From positions 1-10,556 of the forward strand of contig DATJXG010000434.1 in assembly GCA_035500455.1 (NCBI GenBank): a DNA stretch of 10,556 nt, written 5' to 3'. The position numbers and the translations under genes were made by a program. Positions 1 to 7,904 of the stretch are shown in pieces (positions within the stretch are counted from its first letter, which is position 1; every line of letters begins with the position of its first letter). The notes below the pieces were generated by a model that worked only from the letters and a program-made list of their open reading frames with translations, did not search any database and was not told where the DNA came from. The stretch comes from DATJXG01 sp035500455 (GTDB lineage Bacteria; Acidobacteriota; Terriglobia; Terriglobales; Acidobacteriaceae).

Positions 1-2886
1 ACACCGATTGTTCGCAGAGGCAACTTCCTTTTTCAGGCGCCGATTTCTTACTATAGCGCCACCAAATCCTGGGATCTTTCTCCCAACTTCGAGACCCGCG
101 ATCTTGCATTCAATCTTCCCATCACCTCGGATTGTGTGGGCTGCCACAGCGGCCGCATCGCTCCCGTAGGGACTCGCGGAAACTTATACGGCGATCCCCC
201 CGTCCTCGAGACTGCGATTGGCTGCGAGAGCTGCCATGGCCCAGGCGAACTTCACGTGATCGACCGGCAAACGAATGCGCCGATTCCCCCCGCTGCGGAT
301 CCAACCATCGTGAATCCGGCGAAACTCCCGCACCGGCTCGCCGATGACATTTGCGCGAACTGCCATGAAGGCGATATCCGCGTTTTCCGGAAGGGCAAGT
401 CCTTCGTCGATTTTCGTCCGGGCACTCCCCTGAATGACACGGTCTTTATTCTCAAGGCGCCGATCGATCCGCGCGCCGCGCAGACTCCTCTTCTCGAGCA
501 TTATTATTCGATGACGCTGAGCCGGTGCTACCAGGGCAGCGGTGAGAAGCTTAGCTGTCAGACCTGCCACGATCCGCATATGCAGCCTTCCCGGGAGGCG
601 GCACCCCGGTACTATCGCAGCAAGTGCCTGCAGTGCCACACGGAAAAGAGTTGTTCGCTCGATCTGCACCAGCGGCTGGCGCAGCAACCGGCTGACGCTT
701 GTGCCACCTGCCACATGCCGCAACGCCCTGCACTGACTGTCTCCCACTCTTCCCTCACCGATCATCGAATTCTGCGTACCGCCAACGAGCCTTATCCCAG
801 AAGCGCTTTTACTGCGTCGCTGCCGGGCACAGGATTCATCCACGTTAACGCGGTTCCAGGGGCGGCTGACAGCGTCCCTCCGCTGGCGCTGCTCAAGGGG
901 TACCGCGAGGAACTTATGCGCGGAAACCTCGAATATCGGCCTCGTTATTTTGCATTGCTTGACCGGCTGGCGAAATCCGGCGAGAGCGATCCCTTCGTGC
1001 TGTCGGCGCTGGCGCAAAAAGCCGGAAGTGACGGCGACTTGCAGCGGGCGTTACGCTTTGCGCGCGAGGCGGTGCAGCCGGAGGGCGGCGTGGACTCCGA
1101 CTATTTGCTTCTCGAGACCCTGCTTGCCCGCTCCGGTCAAACACAGGCGAGCATCGACGCGCTGCGGAAGGGTCTCACCCTTGCTCCTTACAGCAATGCC
1201 TTATACGGGGATTTAGCGGTTCGCGAACTCGCCGCCGGAAACAGCGAGTCTGCTTCGCAGGTGATTCAGCGCGGCCTGGAAATCTTTCCCGAAGATACGG
1301 CCTTGCGCGAATCTCAGCGACAGATGGAAGCAGACGCGCGCCTGCAACAAGGAATCGCTCTGCTCAAGCAGGGCGATTCGCAAGGCGCGATGAAGGAATT
1401 TCAGGCCGCGGCGGAACTGAACCCGCAGAATGCGCCAGCCCACGACTACATGGGCATGATCCTGGGCGAAGCTGGAAAACTGAACGAAGCGTTCGCGGAG
1501 TTCGAGCAAGCCGAACGCCTTGATCCCACGCTTGCCGAGCCGCACTTTCACCTGGGGCTCGTTTATCTGAAAACCGGCAAAACCGGGGAAGCGATTCAGG
1601 AATATCAGGAATCGCTGCGCCTGAACCCGAAGACGGTCGAAGCCAGATACAGCCTCAGTGAGATTTGCAGCAAGCTCCACGACGTGGATGGCGCCATTGC
1701 GCTGCTGCGCCAAGTCACCCTCGCCGAGCCCGATTTCGCGGAGGCTCATTACAATCTCGGACTGAATCTTTGGAACAGGTACAAGAACTCAGAAGCACTC
1801 AGGCGCCAAGACGATCTGGAGGAGGGCGCCCGGGAGCTGACCAAAGCCAGCGAACTCTCACCGCGCCAGCCGCAGCTTTTCTTCGCCCTGGGGCAGTTGC
1901 TGGCCGATAAGGGCGATCTCACGCCCGCGGTAGAGAATTTGCAAAAGGCGGTGGACCTCGATTCTGCCAACCCTGAATATCACTACAATCTGGGACTCAT
2001 CTTGCGGCAGAAGGGCGATCTGGATGCGGCGGCGGAACAATTTCGCTCCGCCTTGAACATCGCGCCCACGCTGGCCCTGGCTCACCGCTCGCTGGGGCTT
2101 GTCCTACGCGAGAAAGGGGACCTCGATTCTGCTGCTGCCGAGCTGCGGCAATCGGTCGCCGGTCTTCCGGAGGACGCCCAGGGCCATCACCTCCTCGGAA
2201 CCGTGCTTCTGAAACAGAATGACTTGGGCGGCGCGATTGCCGAGTTGCGCAAGGCGATCGAGCTTGATCCCGGCCTCACCGACGCGCGCGCCAGCCTGGC
2301 GCAAGCTCTGCAGAAATCGGGGCAGAAAGAAGCATCCCAGGCGGAGGTGGCGGAACTCCGCAAGATCAACGAGCAGAAGTCGAAGGCGGGGCAGGCGATG
2401 GTGCTGGTGCAAACTGCCGCGGGATACAGCAGGAAAGGCGAGTCCGCTTCGGCCGCGGGCCTACTGCGACAGGCGGTCTCGCTGCGCCCGGATCTGACCG
2501 AAGCCCAATATCAGCTTGCAGTGGCACTGCGCCGAACTGGGAAGCTAAAGGAAAGCGAAGAAGTCCTCCGCCAGATTTTGCGGCAGCATCCGGAAGATGC
2601 GCATGCGCATCTCGAGTTGGGGCTCCTGCTTGCGGAGCAGCACGCGGCCACACCTGCCGCAGAGGAACTGCGAGAAGCCTTGCGACTTGCGCCCAGCCTG
2701 GTGGAGGCGCATATAGCTCTGGGCAAAGCGGCAAAAGCTTCGCAGGACTGGGCGACCGCGGTCCAGGAATTTCAGGCGGCCCTGGCGTGGCGCCCCGATG
2801 ATCGCGCGGTGCAGTCTGATCTCGCCCTGGCCTTGAAGGCGAACGGACAAGCCGGCAAAACCGCGCCCGAGGAGCGCCGGCCGTGA
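1..2886 (+). CDS. Multiheme cytochrome c-TPR fusion protein (5' end missing)
   Basis: The reading frame is open from base 1 to a TGA at 2884-2886, so the gene starts upstream of the window and 961 residues are visible. Counting from the first visible codon, CxxCH heme c sites lie at residues 45 (CVGCH), 75 (CESCH), 118 (CANCH), 186 (CQTCH), 209 (CLQCH) and 234 (CATCH). More could lie upstream. From about residue 300 to the end the protein consists of about 17 TPR-like units of 34 residues, with the usual spacing of LG, Y, A and P (for example HYNLGLILRQKGDLDAAAEQF). Heme attachment requires export, so the missing N-terminus should carry a signal peptide. By family knowledge the cytochrome half resembles the cytochrome c554/doubled-CXXCH group, and the TPR half should bind partner proteins. 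The GTG at 136 lies inside the first heme motif and is not a real start. The redox partner is unknown. The sugar isomerase-like gene follows 63 bases downstream in the same direction. Confidence 0.9.
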   Translation, partial: TPIVRRGNFLFQAPISYYSATKSWDLSPNFETRDLAFNLPITSDCVGCHSGRIAPVGTRGNLYGDPPVLETAIGCESCHGPGELHVIDRQTNAPIPPAADPTIVNPAKLPHRLADDICANCHEGDIRVFRKGKSFVDFRPGTPLNDTVFILKAPIDPRAAQTPLLEHYYSMTLSRCYQGSGEKLSCQTCHDPHMQPSREAAPRYYRSKCLQCHTEKSCSLDLHQRLAQQPADACATCHMPQRPALTVSHSSLTDHRILRTANEPYPRSAFTASLPGTGFIHVNAVPGAADSVPPLALLKGYREELMRGNLEYRPRYFALLDRLAKSGESDPFVLSALAQKAGSDGDLQRALRFAREAVQPEGGVDSDYLLLETLLARSGQTQASIDALRKGLTLAPYSNALYGDLAVRELAAGNSESASQVIQRGLEIFPEDTALRESQRQMEADARLQQGIALLKQGDSQGAMKEFQAAAELNPQNAPAHDYMGMILGEAGKLNEAFAEFEQAERLDPTLAEPHFHLGLVYLKTGKTGEAIQEYQESLRLNPKTVEARYSLSEICSKLHDVDGAIALLRQVTLAEPDFAEAHYNLGLNLWNRYKNSEALRRQDDLEEGARELTKASELSPRQPQLFFALGQLLADKGDLTPAVENLQKAVDLDSANPEYHYNLGLILRQKGDLDAAAEQFRSALNIAPTLALAHRSLGLVLREKGDLDSAAAELRQSVAGLPEDAQGHHLLGTVLLKQNDLGGAIAELRKAIELDPGLTDARASLAQALQKSGQKEASQAEVAELRKINEQKSKAGQAMVLVQTAAGYSRKGESASAAGLLRQAVSLRPDLTEAQYQLAVALRRTGKLKESEEVLRQILRQHPEDAHAHLELGLLLAEQHAATPAAEELREALRLAPSLVEAHIALGKAAKASQDWATAVQEFQAALAWRPDDRAVQSDLALALKANGQAGKTAPEERRP

Positions 2887-2949
2887 GCGCCTGACACGGG
2901 CGATTGGCACTCTGCACGGGTCACAACCAAGGGCTTCAGGAGAACCCAA

Positions 2950-3834
2950 ATGTCTTTGGGAGCAAGCTGTCCCTTTCAGCTTTCCGTCGTAAACGACGAA
3001 ATCTCTCAGGACTTCGGCCACGCCTGCGAAGTCGCGTCCAAACGCCTCCAGCTCAGGTGGATCGAATTGCGCAGCATGTGGGGAAAGAACGTGCTTGCGC
3101 TCGACTCCGCGGAGATCGACGAAGTCGAACGGCTGGTCAGGAAGCATGGACTCCGCGTCGCCTCCATCGCCAGTCCGCTCTTCAAGGTCGATTGGCCGGG
3201 AGCCCCGGTTTCGCAGACGAATGCCCACCGCGACCAATTCGGCGCCGCCTTCACCTACGCGCAGCAGGACGAGGTTCTGGAACGTGGTATCGCCCTCGCA
3301 CGGGCATTTGGGACCGACCGCCTGCGCTGCTTCGATTTCTGGCGACTCGACGATCCACGGCCTCATCGCGCCGCGATGAACGCCGCCCTGCAATCGGCCG
3401 CTGAAAAGGCAGGTAAGAAGGGCGTCACCCTGGTGCTCGAAAATGAACACGCCTGTAACACAGCCACTGCAGCCGAGGCGGGTCAGGTCCTGGCGGCGGT
3501 TCGGTCGCCATCATTCATGCTCAATTGGGACCCCGGGAACGCTTCGCGGCTGGGCGAGGTTCCTTTTCCCGACGGCTATGCCTTGCTGCCCAAAAACCGC
3601 ATCGGCCTCTGCCACTGTAAGGACGTAACAAAAACCGCCGACGACTACGAGTGGGCTTCCGTGGGTGAGGGCCTGATTGACTGGGTGGGCCAGTTCCGAG
3701 CGCTGATGCAGGACGGCTACCGCGGCGCCATCAGCCTGGAAACCCACTGGCGGGGCGCGGGGAGCGCGGAAGCATCCACGATGCAAAGCTGGGACGGCAT
3801 GACCCAGGCCCTGCACAAGGCCGGTGTAATTTGA
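2950..3834 (+). CDS. Sugar phosphate isomerase/epimerase family TIM barrel protein
   Basis: This 294-residue protein matches the usual length of the xylose isomerase-like/AP endonuclease 2 superfamily. The four conserved metal-ligand positions are visible: Glu164 in LVLENEH, Asp194 in NWDPGN, His222 in CHCKD and Glu264 in SLETHW. The N-terminus (FQLSVVNDEISQDF) is the first barrel strand typical of these proteins. The ATG at 2950 is preceded by AGGAGA with suitable spacing. No signal peptide is seen, so it should be cytoplasmic. Members isomerise or epimerise sugars, keto-sugars or inositols, and the substrate cannot be assigned from sequence alone. It may be cotranscribed with the cytochrome-TPR gene 63 bases upstream, although the functional link is unclear. 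It ends 19 bases before the convergent GlcG-like gene. Confidence 0.88.
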   Translation: MSLGASCPFQLSVVNDEISQDFGHACEVASKRLQLRWIELRSMWGKNVLALDSAEIDEVERLVRKHGLRVASIASPLFKVDWPGAPVSQTNAHRDQFGAAFTYAQQDEVLERGIALARAFGTDRLRCFDFWRLDDPRPHRAAMNAALQSAAEKAGKKGVTLVLENEHACNTATAAEAGQVLAAVRSPSFMLNWDPGNASRLGEVPFPDGYALLPKNRIGLCHCKDVTKTADDYEWASVGEGLIDWVGQFRALMQDGYRGAISLETHWRGAGSAEASTMQSWDGMTQALHKAGVI

Positions 3835-3853
3835 AGGAGCCATGCCCGCGAGT

Positions 3854-4339
3854 TCACTTCAGCGCGTTGGCCCCGGCTTGCGCACAAATGCCGTCATGAT
3901 CGCTGCTGTCGCCGGAGACTCCGATGGCTCCGATGATTTTGTCATCCACGATCACTGGAACTCCGCCTTCAATCGGCATCGCGCCCGTCAGGCCAAGGAT
4001 GCGCAGACCCAGGCCGCCGCCCGCCACCATATCCTGAAACGTCTTGCTCGGGCGTTTGAACAGTGCCGAGGTCTTCGCCTTCTCAACGGCGACGCTGGCG
4101 CTGCCGGTTTGTGTATTGTCCATTTTTTCGTAGTAAACGAGAGTTCCGCTGGGATCGACCACCGCTACGGCCATAAACCAGTTATTCTTCCTGGCCTCGG
4201 CCAGAGCGATATCAGCGATCTTCCTGGCGTTTTCGAGACTGATCGACGGGCCATATGGCTTAGGCGCCTGGCCGAAGGTGAAAACTCCTGTAACGATCAA
4301 CGTCAACAGCAGTCCACTTTTGAAGCAATTCCGCAGCAT
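3854..4339 (-). CDS. Secreted GlcG/HbpS family (DUF336) heme-binding-like protein
   Basis: This 161-residue protein starts with a signal peptide: a Lys at position 7, a hydrophobic stretch at residues 9-22 (GLLLTLIVTGVFTF) and likely cleavage around residues 23-25. The mature part has the GlcG/HbpS signatures: an N-terminal helix (SLENARKIADIALAEA), AVAVVDPSGTLVYYEKMD at 57-74, a Lys/Ser helix (EKAKTSALFKRPS), a glycine-rich turn (AGGGLGLRI), then IEGGVPVI and IIGAIGVSG near the end. Family members bind heme or small ligands and often sit beside oxidoreductase genes. The ATG at 4339 is preferred over the GTG at 4342 because GAGG lies 6 bases upstream of it. It is divergent from the molybdoenzyme operon and shares its intergenic region, so a shared regulator is possible. 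The ligand and any role with the oxidoreductase are inferred only. Confidence 0.88.
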   Translation of the reverse strand: MLRNCFKSGLLLTLIVTGVFTFGQAPKPYGPSISLENARKIADIALAEARKNNWFMAVAVVDPSGTLVYYEKMDNTQTGSASVAVEKAKTSALFKRPSKTFQDMVAGGGLGLRILGLTGAMPIEGGVPVIVDDKIIGAIGVSGDSSDHDGICAQAGANALK

Positions 4340-4447
4340 CACACACCTCGCCGTCCCGGCTGGGTTTCAATGTGTTACCTACGCGGCGCGACTCTAAGGC
4401 CGGCGCTCGTCCCGTGTCAAGAAAGTGGAACGCGAAAAGAACTAAAG

Positions 4448-4485
4448 GAAATGTTCAAATCTGTGAAATGTTCAAATCTGTGAAA
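4448..4485. repeat. Perfect 17-bp tandem repeat, possible operator
   Basis: The unit GAAATGTTCAAATCTGT occurs at 4448-4464 and again, identically, at 4465-4481. The next four bases (GAAA) continue the pattern. Each copy, read into the following G and A bases, contains an imperfect dyad TTCA-n6-TGAA, and also GAA-n3-TTC. Tandem dyads upstream of an operon are typical of transcription factor sites, but no regulator gene is present in the window to match it. Confidence 0.7.
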
Positions 4486-4504
4486 AGAGTCCGCTGCTTC
4501 CGCA

Positions 4505-4534
4505 CTCGAGTCGATCCGGCTGTCGCGACTCGGG
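4505..4534. other. Inverted repeat, hairpin in operon leader
   Basis: CGAGTCG (4507-4513) is exactly complementary to CGACTCG (4526-4532), with a 12-base loop. Two outer pairs (one C-G, one G-T) extend the stem to 9 bp. There is no U-tract after it, so a simple intrinsic terminator is unlikely. It could be a leader RNA structure or a protein-binding dyad. Confidence 0.45.
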
Positions 4535-4560
4535 AGCGCGGATCACGCTATTGGCTTTGT

Positions 4561-4578
4561 CGCTCGCGGATTCGAGCG
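4561..4578. other. Short hairpin CGCTCG-n6-CGAGCG
   Basis: A perfect 6-bp inverted repeat with a 6-base loop lies about 120 bases upstream of the likely start of the iron-sulfur subunit gene. It is followed by CTTT rather than a long T-run, so terminator activity is doubtful. Confidence 0.35.
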
Positions 4579-4699
4579 CTTTCCCGATCATGCGGTATTG
4601 CTTAAAATGTCTCTTAAAATTTCTCGTTTGACATTGGACTCCCCGCTGGTGCAACGTGCAAATTGGGGAGGAGGATCGAGCTTTTCGAGGATGGCACGC

Positions 4700-5344
4700 A
4701 TGAACGACCCAATCGGCGAAACCTTTGAAGCCAAGGAAGCGAGAGGCATCTCTCGGCGCAATTTCATCAAGGGCGTCATCTGCAGTGGAGTGGCCGTGTC
4801 TTCCACCGGCTACCTGTTCCGCGCTTCCACCCTGCTCGGGCAGCCCGCCGGCGATTCCGGCGAAAGGCTGATCACGCTCAACGTCAACGGCCAAGCGAGG
4901 CGGGTTGACGTGATGAAGCAGGAAACTCTGGCCTGGACGCTCCGCTACAAGCTGGGACTCACCGGCACGAAACTCGGTTGCGACCGCGCCGAGTGCGGCG
5001 CCTGCACCGTGCTCATCGACGACGTGCCACACTATTCCTGTTCCGTCCTCACGCATACCGTTCGTAACCGCAAGGTTGTGTCCATTGAAGGACTGGCCAG
5101 TGCCGATGGCACGCTTCACCCGGTGCAGCAAGGGGTGATCGATGAGCAGGGATTTCAGTGCGCCTTCTGCATGTCGGGCTTCATCATGGCGGCGGTGGGA
5201 TTTCTCAAGACAAATCCCAAGCCCACGCGCAGTGAGTTGGCCCACGGCATCTCCGGCAACCTGTGCCGCTGCCAGGACTACGACAAGATCCTCACTGCGA
5301 TGATGCGCGGCGCTGAGAACATGAGGAAGGTGAACCGTGCCTAG
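4700..5344 (+). CDS. Tat-exported [2Fe-2S] subunit of a xanthine dehydrogenase family oxidoreductase
   Basis: This 214-residue iron-sulfur subunit carries a twin-arginine motif SRRNFIKG (Arg19-Arg20) followed by a hydrophobic segment (residues 25-40), which points to Tat export. The plant-type [2Fe-2S] cluster ligands are Cys94, Cys99, Cys102 and Cys114 (GCDRAECGAC ... YSC). The second, all-helical domain binds another [2Fe-2S] with Cys154, Cys157, Cys189 and Cys191 (CAFC ... CRC). These clusters carry electrons from the molybdenum site to FAD. The start is uncertain. ATG 4700 has GAGG 9 bases upstream. ATG 4691 would place a strong GGGGAGGAGG (4665-4674) 16 bases away, and TTG 4598 would give an unusually long pre-Tat tail. 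A Tat signal on this subunit alone is known from the periplasmic PaoABC (YagTSR) type, where the partners are carried across with it. The next gene overlaps by 8 bases. Confidence 0.93.
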   Translation: MNDPIGETFEAKEARGISRRNFIKGVICSGVAVSSTGYLFRASTLLGQPAGDSGERLITLNVNGQARRVDVMKQETLAWTLRYKLGLTGTKLGCDRAECGACTVLIDDVPHYSCSVLTHTVRNRKVVSIEGLASADGTLHPVQQGVIDEQGFQCAFCMSGFIMAAVGFLKTNPKPTRSELAHGISGNLCRCQDYDKILTAMMRGAENMRKVNRA

Positions 5345-7868
5345 CTCAGAGTGGAAACCCAATCAGCAGAAGTTTGGCGCGAAGTACAAAGTGCTCGGCA
5401 AAGACTATCCCACGCCCGATCTCTATGCGAAGGTCACAGGCAAATCAAAGTACGCGGAAGACTTCCGCGTGGACGGCATGTTGTTTTGCAAGCTGCTGCT
5501 GAGTCCGGTGCCGCACGGGCGGGTGAGGCATCTTGATTTGAGCAAGGCGCTGGCAATGCCGGGCGTGAAAGCGATCCTCACGCAGGACGATCTGCCCGCG
5601 CCGGCCGATAGCGTCACTGACCTGGGCGTGGTGATCAAGGCCAACAAGCAGGGTGAAAAAGCCCTCACCATGGAACCGTTATATCAAGGCGAGCCGATTC
5701 TTGCGGTGGCGGCGGTTGACGAACTCACCGCCGCCGAAGCGATCGAACAAATCGATATCGAGTTCGAACATCTTCCATTCGCGATCGATCCGCTCGATAC
5801 TCTTCGTCCCGATGGGCCGAATCCGCGAGTGGAGGGCAACGTCTGGGTAAAGCAGCCGATGCCTCCCGCCGAGCCCGGAGAACGGCCGAGCCCTCCCCCA
5901 CCGCAAGTTGGCGAACTTAAGTGGACTGCGGCTGATTTCGCCGAAATCAGGCAAGGACATTTGCCCATGGGCAAGCCGCAGGACGAATGGGCCTTCGGCG
6001 ATCCAGAAGCCGGTTTCAAAAGCGCCGCCCTGGTTCTGGAAGAAACATTCGTAACCCCTGACACCAGCCACGAAACCCTGGAACCGCGCACCGCGCTCTC
6101 ATATTGGCAGAACGGCAAGGTCTTCATTCACATGGGCACGCAGAGCACGGTGCAGACTCTGGCGGGCCTGGGCCGCTGGCTCAACATGGATCCGAGCCAG
6201 ATCGTTCTCATCAGCGAATACACCGGCGGCGGTTTCGGCAGCAAGGCGACCGGCTATATTTTCGCCATCATTCCCGCGCTGCTTGCCAAAAAGGCCAATG
6301 CTCCGGTGATGATGCGCATCAGCCGCGAGGAAGAGCACTTCATCGGACGTGCCCGCCCCGGCTTTCAGGGCTGGATGAAAGTGGGATTCGCCAAGGACGG
6401 CCGCATTACAGCTGTTGACATGTACGCTATTTGCAACAACGGCCCGTACGACGCGGTGGGGGACGTTGGCGCCTCGGGCAACATCGTATCGCTGCTGTAC
6501 CAACCGCAGGCCATGCGCTGGCGCGGCGTGACGGTGCTGACCAATACGCCGCCGCGCGGGCCCCAAAGCGCGCCCGGCGGAATGCAGGGCATCATCATGA
6601 TGGAGCCGGTCCTCGCCAAAGCGGCTCGCCGCCTCTCCCTCGATCAGGTGGACATACGGCGGATCAATTGTCCCGTGGGCAAATCCCCGTGGGGCCCGCC
6701 GCGCGATGGCAAGCAGGCGCACTCCACCAGCGCCTTTCTGAAGGAAGCGTTCGACCGGGGCGCGGAGCTATTCCAATGGAAGGAGCGCATCAATCGCCCC
6801 AAGCGAAGCGGAACGAAAGTGCGAGGAGTGGGCGTGGCCACCAGCGGCTTCTACGCCGGATCGGTGGGCTACGACGGCTTGTTCGTGATCCGGCCTGATG
6901 GCCGCATTGCCATTCAGTCGGGCATCGGCAATCTTGGCACCGAATCGATCTCCGACGTGCATCGCGTAGTGGCCGAAGTTCTGGGCGTGCCGTGGGAGAA
7001 ATGCGATGTCACCTGGGGCAACACCTCGAAGAACCTTCCATGGACCTGCGTTTCCGGCGGCAGCCAGACTACACACGCCATGACCCGCGCGGCCTATGCG
7101 GTGGCCATGGATGGAAAGCAGAAACTCCAGGAAATCGCCGCCAAGACTTTCGGGGGCAAACCGGAACAGTATGAAGTCGGCGGAGAACGCGTGTTCCACA
7201 AGGGCGGCGGCAGGAGCATGACCTTGGCGCAAGCCGCCCAGCGCGCCATTCAGCTCGGCGGAGTTTACGACGGACATGAAGTTCCCGAAGATGTGAACAA
7301 ATATACGAAGACATCGATCGCCGCCCTTGCCGGCCAGGGCTTGGTGGCAGCCGCCAAAGATAAGTATCCGCATGACGGGCAGACTTTCTCTTACGTCGCG
7401 AGTTTTGCCGAAGTCGAAGTGGATGTGGAAACCGGCAAGTACAACATCACCGACTTCCTCGCCGTGGCCGACGTGGGCACCGTGATTCATCCCAAGTCCC
7501 TCGGAGGTCAGGTTCTGGGAAGATCGATTCTCGGCATCGGTCATGCCATCGGGCAAAAGTGGGTCTTCGACCCGCAGTATGGACACACCGTCTCGCGCCG
7601 CTTCTACCAGACCAAGCCGCCGACGATTCTCGATGTCCCCATAAATATGCAATGGGAGGCGCTCGATATTCCTGATCCTGAAACCCCCGTCGGGGCGCGT
7701 GGAATCGGAGAGCCGCCGGTCGGCGGAGGCTGCGCGGCGGTGCTGAATGCGCTTTCTGACGCGCTCGGCGATGAAATCTACCGCCGCGCGCCGGTGAACC
7801 TTGACACGATCCTCACCTCGCTCGAAGCCGGACGGCCCATGCAGGACCCATTGACGGCGTTCATTTAG
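5337..7868 (+). CDS. Molybdopterin-binding catalytic subunit, xanthine dehydrogenase family
   Basis: This 843-residue protein is the catalytic subunit of a Mo-hydroxylase or aldehyde oxidoreductase. The N-terminal a/b hammerhead domain (about residues 25-150) includes GKSKYAEDF and LLLSPVPHGRV. The Mo-cofactor domains follow, with GGGFGSK at 297-303 and the C-terminal GARGIGEPPVGGG, whose Glu792 corresponds to the catalytic glutamate of the family. The usual Arg loop reads TPPRGPQSAPGG around Arg407 instead of the xanthine oxidase FRGFG form. The AYRCSFR loop of form I CO dehydrogenase is absent, so it should not be called CoxL. A proline-rich insertion lies at about residues 175-219. There is no signal peptide of its own, so export should depend on the Tat signal of the small subunit. 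The GTG start at 5337 has AGGAAGG 6 bases upstream and overlaps the previous stop, indicating translational coupling. The substrate is unknown. Confidence 0.92.
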   Translation: MPSSEWKPNQQKFGAKYKVLGKDYPTPDLYAKVTGKSKYAEDFRVDGMLFCKLLLSPVPHGRVRHLDLSKALAMPGVKAILTQDDLPAPADSVTDLGVVIKANKQGEKALTMEPLYQGEPILAVAAVDELTAAEAIEQIDIEFEHLPFAIDPLDTLRPDGPNPRVEGNVWVKQPMPPAEPGERPSPPPPQVGELKWTAADFAEIRQGHLPMGKPQDEWAFGDPEAGFKSAALVLEETFVTPDTSHETLEPRTALSYWQNGKVFIHMGTQSTVQTLAGLGRWLNMDPSQIVLISEYTGGGFGSKATGYIFAIIPALLAKKANAPVMMRISREEEHFIGRARPGFQGWMKVGFAKDGRITAVDMYAICNNGPYDAVGDVGASGNIVSLLYQPQAMRWRGVTVLTNTPPRGPQSAPGGMQGIIMMEPVLAKAARRLSLDQVDIRRINCPVGKSPWGPPRDGKQAHSTSAFLKEAFDRGAELFQWKERINRPKRSGTKVRGVGVATSGFYAGSVGYDGLFVIRPDGRIAIQSGIGNLGTESISDVHRVVAEVLGVPWEKCDVTWGNTSKNLPWTCVSGGSQTTHAMTRAAYAVAMDGKQKLQEIAAKTFGGKPEQYEVGGERVFHKGGGRSMTLAQAAQRAIQLGGVYDGHEVPEDVNKYTKTSIAALAGQGLVAAAKDKYPHDGQTFSYVASFAEVEVDVETGKYNITDFLAVADVGTVIHPKSLGGQVLGRSILGIGHAIGQKWVFDPQYGHTVSRRFYQTKPPTILDVPINMQWEALDIPDPETPVGARGIGEPPVGGGCAAVLNALSDALGDEIYRRAPVNLDTILTSLEAGRPMQDPLTAFI

Positions 7869-7904
7869 CCGGGTGAGCTTTTGCAGGTTTGAAGGGAGAG
7901 AATT

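Larger units (their letters stand above)
4340..4699. promoter_or_regulatory. Divergent intergenic control region
   Basis: This 360-base stretch lies between two divergent genes and has no convincing coding sequence. It holds a two-copy 17-bp tandem repeat (4448-4481), an inverted repeat at 4505-4534, another at 4561-4578, and two copies of CTTAAAAT (4601-4608 and 4613-4620) in an AT-rich patch unlike the GC-rich surroundings. TAAAAT in those copies resembles a -10 box, but I find no good -35 partner. A TTGACA at 4628-4633 has no good -10 box at the right distance. Promoters for both genes must lie here or nearby, but no transcription start can be fixed by eye. Confidence 0.55.

Noticed and set aside
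184..1017. Minus-strand open frame of 277 codons inside the cytochrome region
   Set aside because: It is antisense to six CxxCH motifs of a clear multiheme protein. Long antisense frames are common in GC-rich DNA.
3842..4483. Plus-strand open frame of 213 codons opposite the GlcG-like gene
   Set aside because: It lies antisense to a clear family member with a signal peptide, and its translation shows no domain. It even runs through the tandem repeat into non-coding DNA.
4372..4605. Plus-strand open frame of 77 codons in the divergent gap
   Set aside because: Arg-rich, low-complexity translation, no ribosome binding site, and it spans both the tandem repeat and the hairpins. Not supported as a gene.
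4628..4633. TTGACA as a -35 promoter box
   Set aside because: No acceptable -10 sequence occurs 16-18 bases downstream, so I do not call a promoter from it.
4598..4699. TTG start at 4598 for the iron-sulfur subunit
   Set aside because: No good ribosome binding site and it would put over 50 residues before the twin-arginine motif. ATG 4700 or 4691 gives a normal Tat signal.
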